From Alteromonas naphthalenivorans (GTDB taxonomy: Bacteria > Pseudomonadota > Gammaproteobacteria > Enterobacterales > Alteromonadaceae), in the NCBI RefSeq assembly GCF_000213655.1, contig NC_015554.1, forward strand, positions 2,418,001 through 2,482,000: 64,000 nt of DNA, given 5' to 3'. This document shows, piece after piece, positions 62,827 to 64,000 of the stretch. The notes beneath the pieces were generated by a model that was given only the letters and a program-made list of their open reading frames with translations, was not told the origin of the DNA and did no database searches. Each line of letters opens with the position of its first letter. The stretch's first letter is position 1. Position numbers and translations under genes: made by a program.

Positions 62827-64000
62827 ATGCAGATTCAATCCTTATCACTTCACTATAGCGAATGCAGTAGCGCCGGCGTTAAGCCAATAAATCAAGACGC
62901 TTGCGATGCGTTTATTCCAGCTAGTAACGACCCAGCTTTAACATTAAAAGGCGCCGCCTTTGCACTTGCCGATGGCATAAGTAGCAGCACGGTTAGCCAA
63001 ATAGCCAGTGATTTAGCAATTAAAGATTTCATAAAACAATACTTTTGTACCCCTGAAACTTGGGGTGTGATGCAAAGCGCTAAAACCGTAATACAAAGTA
63101 TTAATGCCACTTTATATACCAAAACTCAGCAAAGCCCTTTTTGCTATACCCCTGATAAGGGCTACGTATGCACTTTTTCTGCAGTTATCGTTAAAGGCGA
63201 TACGGCACATATATTCCATGTGGGTGATGCTAGAGTCTGTTTGTATTCTGACGATAGGATACAAGTCCTTACCCAATCTCATCGAGTAGACCACTCACAG
63301 CATGAGTCTTATCTCGCTAATGCGCTGGGTGTGCATGCGAATGTCGACATTGATTACCTCGCGGTCCCGCTAAAAGCAGGCGATACCCTTATTCTAATGA
63401 CAGATGGCGTTTATGAATATGTTTCATCCCCTACGCTTGCCTCACTTATATCGCCGATTTATGCGTCTGAGGATGATGCTTCTGCTCATAGCACTTCTAG
63501 TCAAAAAACTGCTATTTCAAAAACTTCTATAGCAAAAAAGAGCGCCAAGCACCTCGCGCAACGCCTTGTAGATCTTGCGTTAGAAAACAACAGTGATGAC
63601 AACGTTTCTTGCCAATTTATAACAGTAGAGAGCGTGGGCGATGGTAAGTTTTTAACACCGGAATATGCTGTTGATGAAACGTCAGCTCCCATTATTAAGC
63701 AGTTGAATGTGGGAGAGACGATAGATGCCTACCGCATTGAGCGACAGCTATACCAGTCGGCTAGAAGCCATGTTTTCCTAGCGTGGGATGAAAATAACAA
63801 AGCACATATCGTTATTAAAATACCGTCTACTGAACTGGCACAAGACAGCCACTACCTTGAGCACTTTGCATTAGAAGAATGGCTGGCACGACGAATTAAA
63901 TCCAACCATGTAATTAACGTACCTACTCGTATTCAGCCGCCTTCATGTATGTATACCATTAGCGAATATATTGAAGGGCAGAACTTAACCCAGTGGCTAA
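62827..64000 (+). CDS. PP2C phosphatase-protein kinase fusion, 3' end beyond the window
   Basis: The frame from ATG 62827 is open for 391 codons to the window edge. The N-terminal PP2C domain (about 1-260) has NQDAC (near 28), FALADGISSS (near 44), VGDARVCLY (near 137) and LMTDGVYEYV (near 195), with a Ser/Lys-rich insert near 215-240. A Ser/Thr kinase domain begins near 300 with IDAYRIERQLYQSARSHVFLAW and the likely catalytic Lys in IVIKIPS (near 333). Family members lie beside nitrite transporters and nitrate assimilation genes. No ribosome site is visible because the terminator of the previous gene lies directly before the start. Confidence 0.87.
   Translation, partial: MQIQSLSLHYSECSSAGVKPINQDACDAFIPASNDPALTLKGAAFALADGISSSTVSQIASDLAIKDFIKQYFCTPETWGVMQSAKTVIQSINATLYTKTQQSPFCYTPDKGYVCTFSAVIVKGDTAHIFHVGDARVCLYSDDRIQVLTQSHRVDHSQHESYLANALGVHANVDIDYLAVPLKAGDTLILMTDGVYEYVSSPTLASLISPIYASEDDASAHSTSSQKTAISKTSIAKKSAKHLAQRLVDLALENNSDDNVSCQFITVESVGDGKFLTPEYAVDETSAPIIKQLNVGETIDAYRIERQLYQSARSHVFLAWDENNKAHIVIKIPSTELAQDSHYLEHFALEEWLARRIKSNHVINVPTRIQPPSCMYTISEYIEGQNLTQWL

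Overview
The window looks like a chromosomal segment of a marine gammaproteobacterium of the Alteromonadales, probably Alteromonas or a close relative. The evidence is gene content and order: seqA-pgm-glgP; yffB/dapE/M15 peptidase/DUF2897; a membrane cytochrome-type urate oxidase operon; hpd/hmgA; and many c-di-GMP enzymes. This is inferred from protein families, not from a database search.

Positions 1-5600 hold a phosphorelay and c-di-GMP cluster: a PAS histidine kinase that runs off the left edge, REC-GGDEF, REC-PAS-GGDEF-EAL, and a divergent HPt protein. Positions 5627-18596 hold a nearly complete purine catabolic locus: adenine deaminase, NCS2 purine permease, a RutR-like TetR regulator with allantoinase PuuE, and an eight-step-ready operon xdhA-xdhB-xdhC-uraD-uraH-guaD-puuD with mostly overlapping stops and starts. 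Together these convert adenine and guanine through hypoxanthine/xanthine, urate, HIU and OHCU to allantoin and allantoate. Two sequences close to the RutR consensus (6845 and 10487) tie the permease and the xdh operon to the TetR regulator. Two further diguanylate cyclases follow (18715-22389).

Positions 22400-40017 are a tandem genomic island at a tRNA-Val(GAC) gene. The 46-50 bp 3' part of the tRNA occurs three times (22400, 30226, 39941), which splits the island into two elements. Element I (22400-30271) has no integrase. It carries an uncharacterised three-gene operon whose last member looks like a uracil-DNA-glycosylase fold protein, two membrane proteins, a decayed beta-lactamase-type lipoprotein and a DNA-binding protein. 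Element II (30226-39986) resembles a compact phage satellite. It has a tyrosine integrase, an AlpA-like protein, a winged-helix replication-type protein flanked by regularly spaced palindromes and an iteron array, a ribbon-helix-helix repressor with twin operators, a ClpP-like prohead protease, a small protein and a major capsid protein. No portal, terminase or tail genes were seen.

Positions 40161-57284 return to core chromosome: patatin-like lipase, tyrosine catabolism (hmgA, hpd), a DnaA-box cluster in an AT-rich gap (44957-45133), an EIIA-Glc-like protein lacking both active-site histidines, dapE and neighbours, astE, a degenerate GGDEF-EAL protein, glycogen phosphorylase, phosphoglucomutase and SeqA with an unusually long linker. 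Positions 57503-61542 encode a MoxR / DUF58 / transglutaminase trio. The right end has a formate/nitrite transporter behind a candidate sigma-54 promoter and a leader terminator, then a PP2C phosphatase-protein kinase fusion cut by the window edge.

The most unusual material is the double tRNA-Val island: a possible self-replicating, capsid-encoding satellite next to an integrase-less element with an undescribed three-gene cassette.
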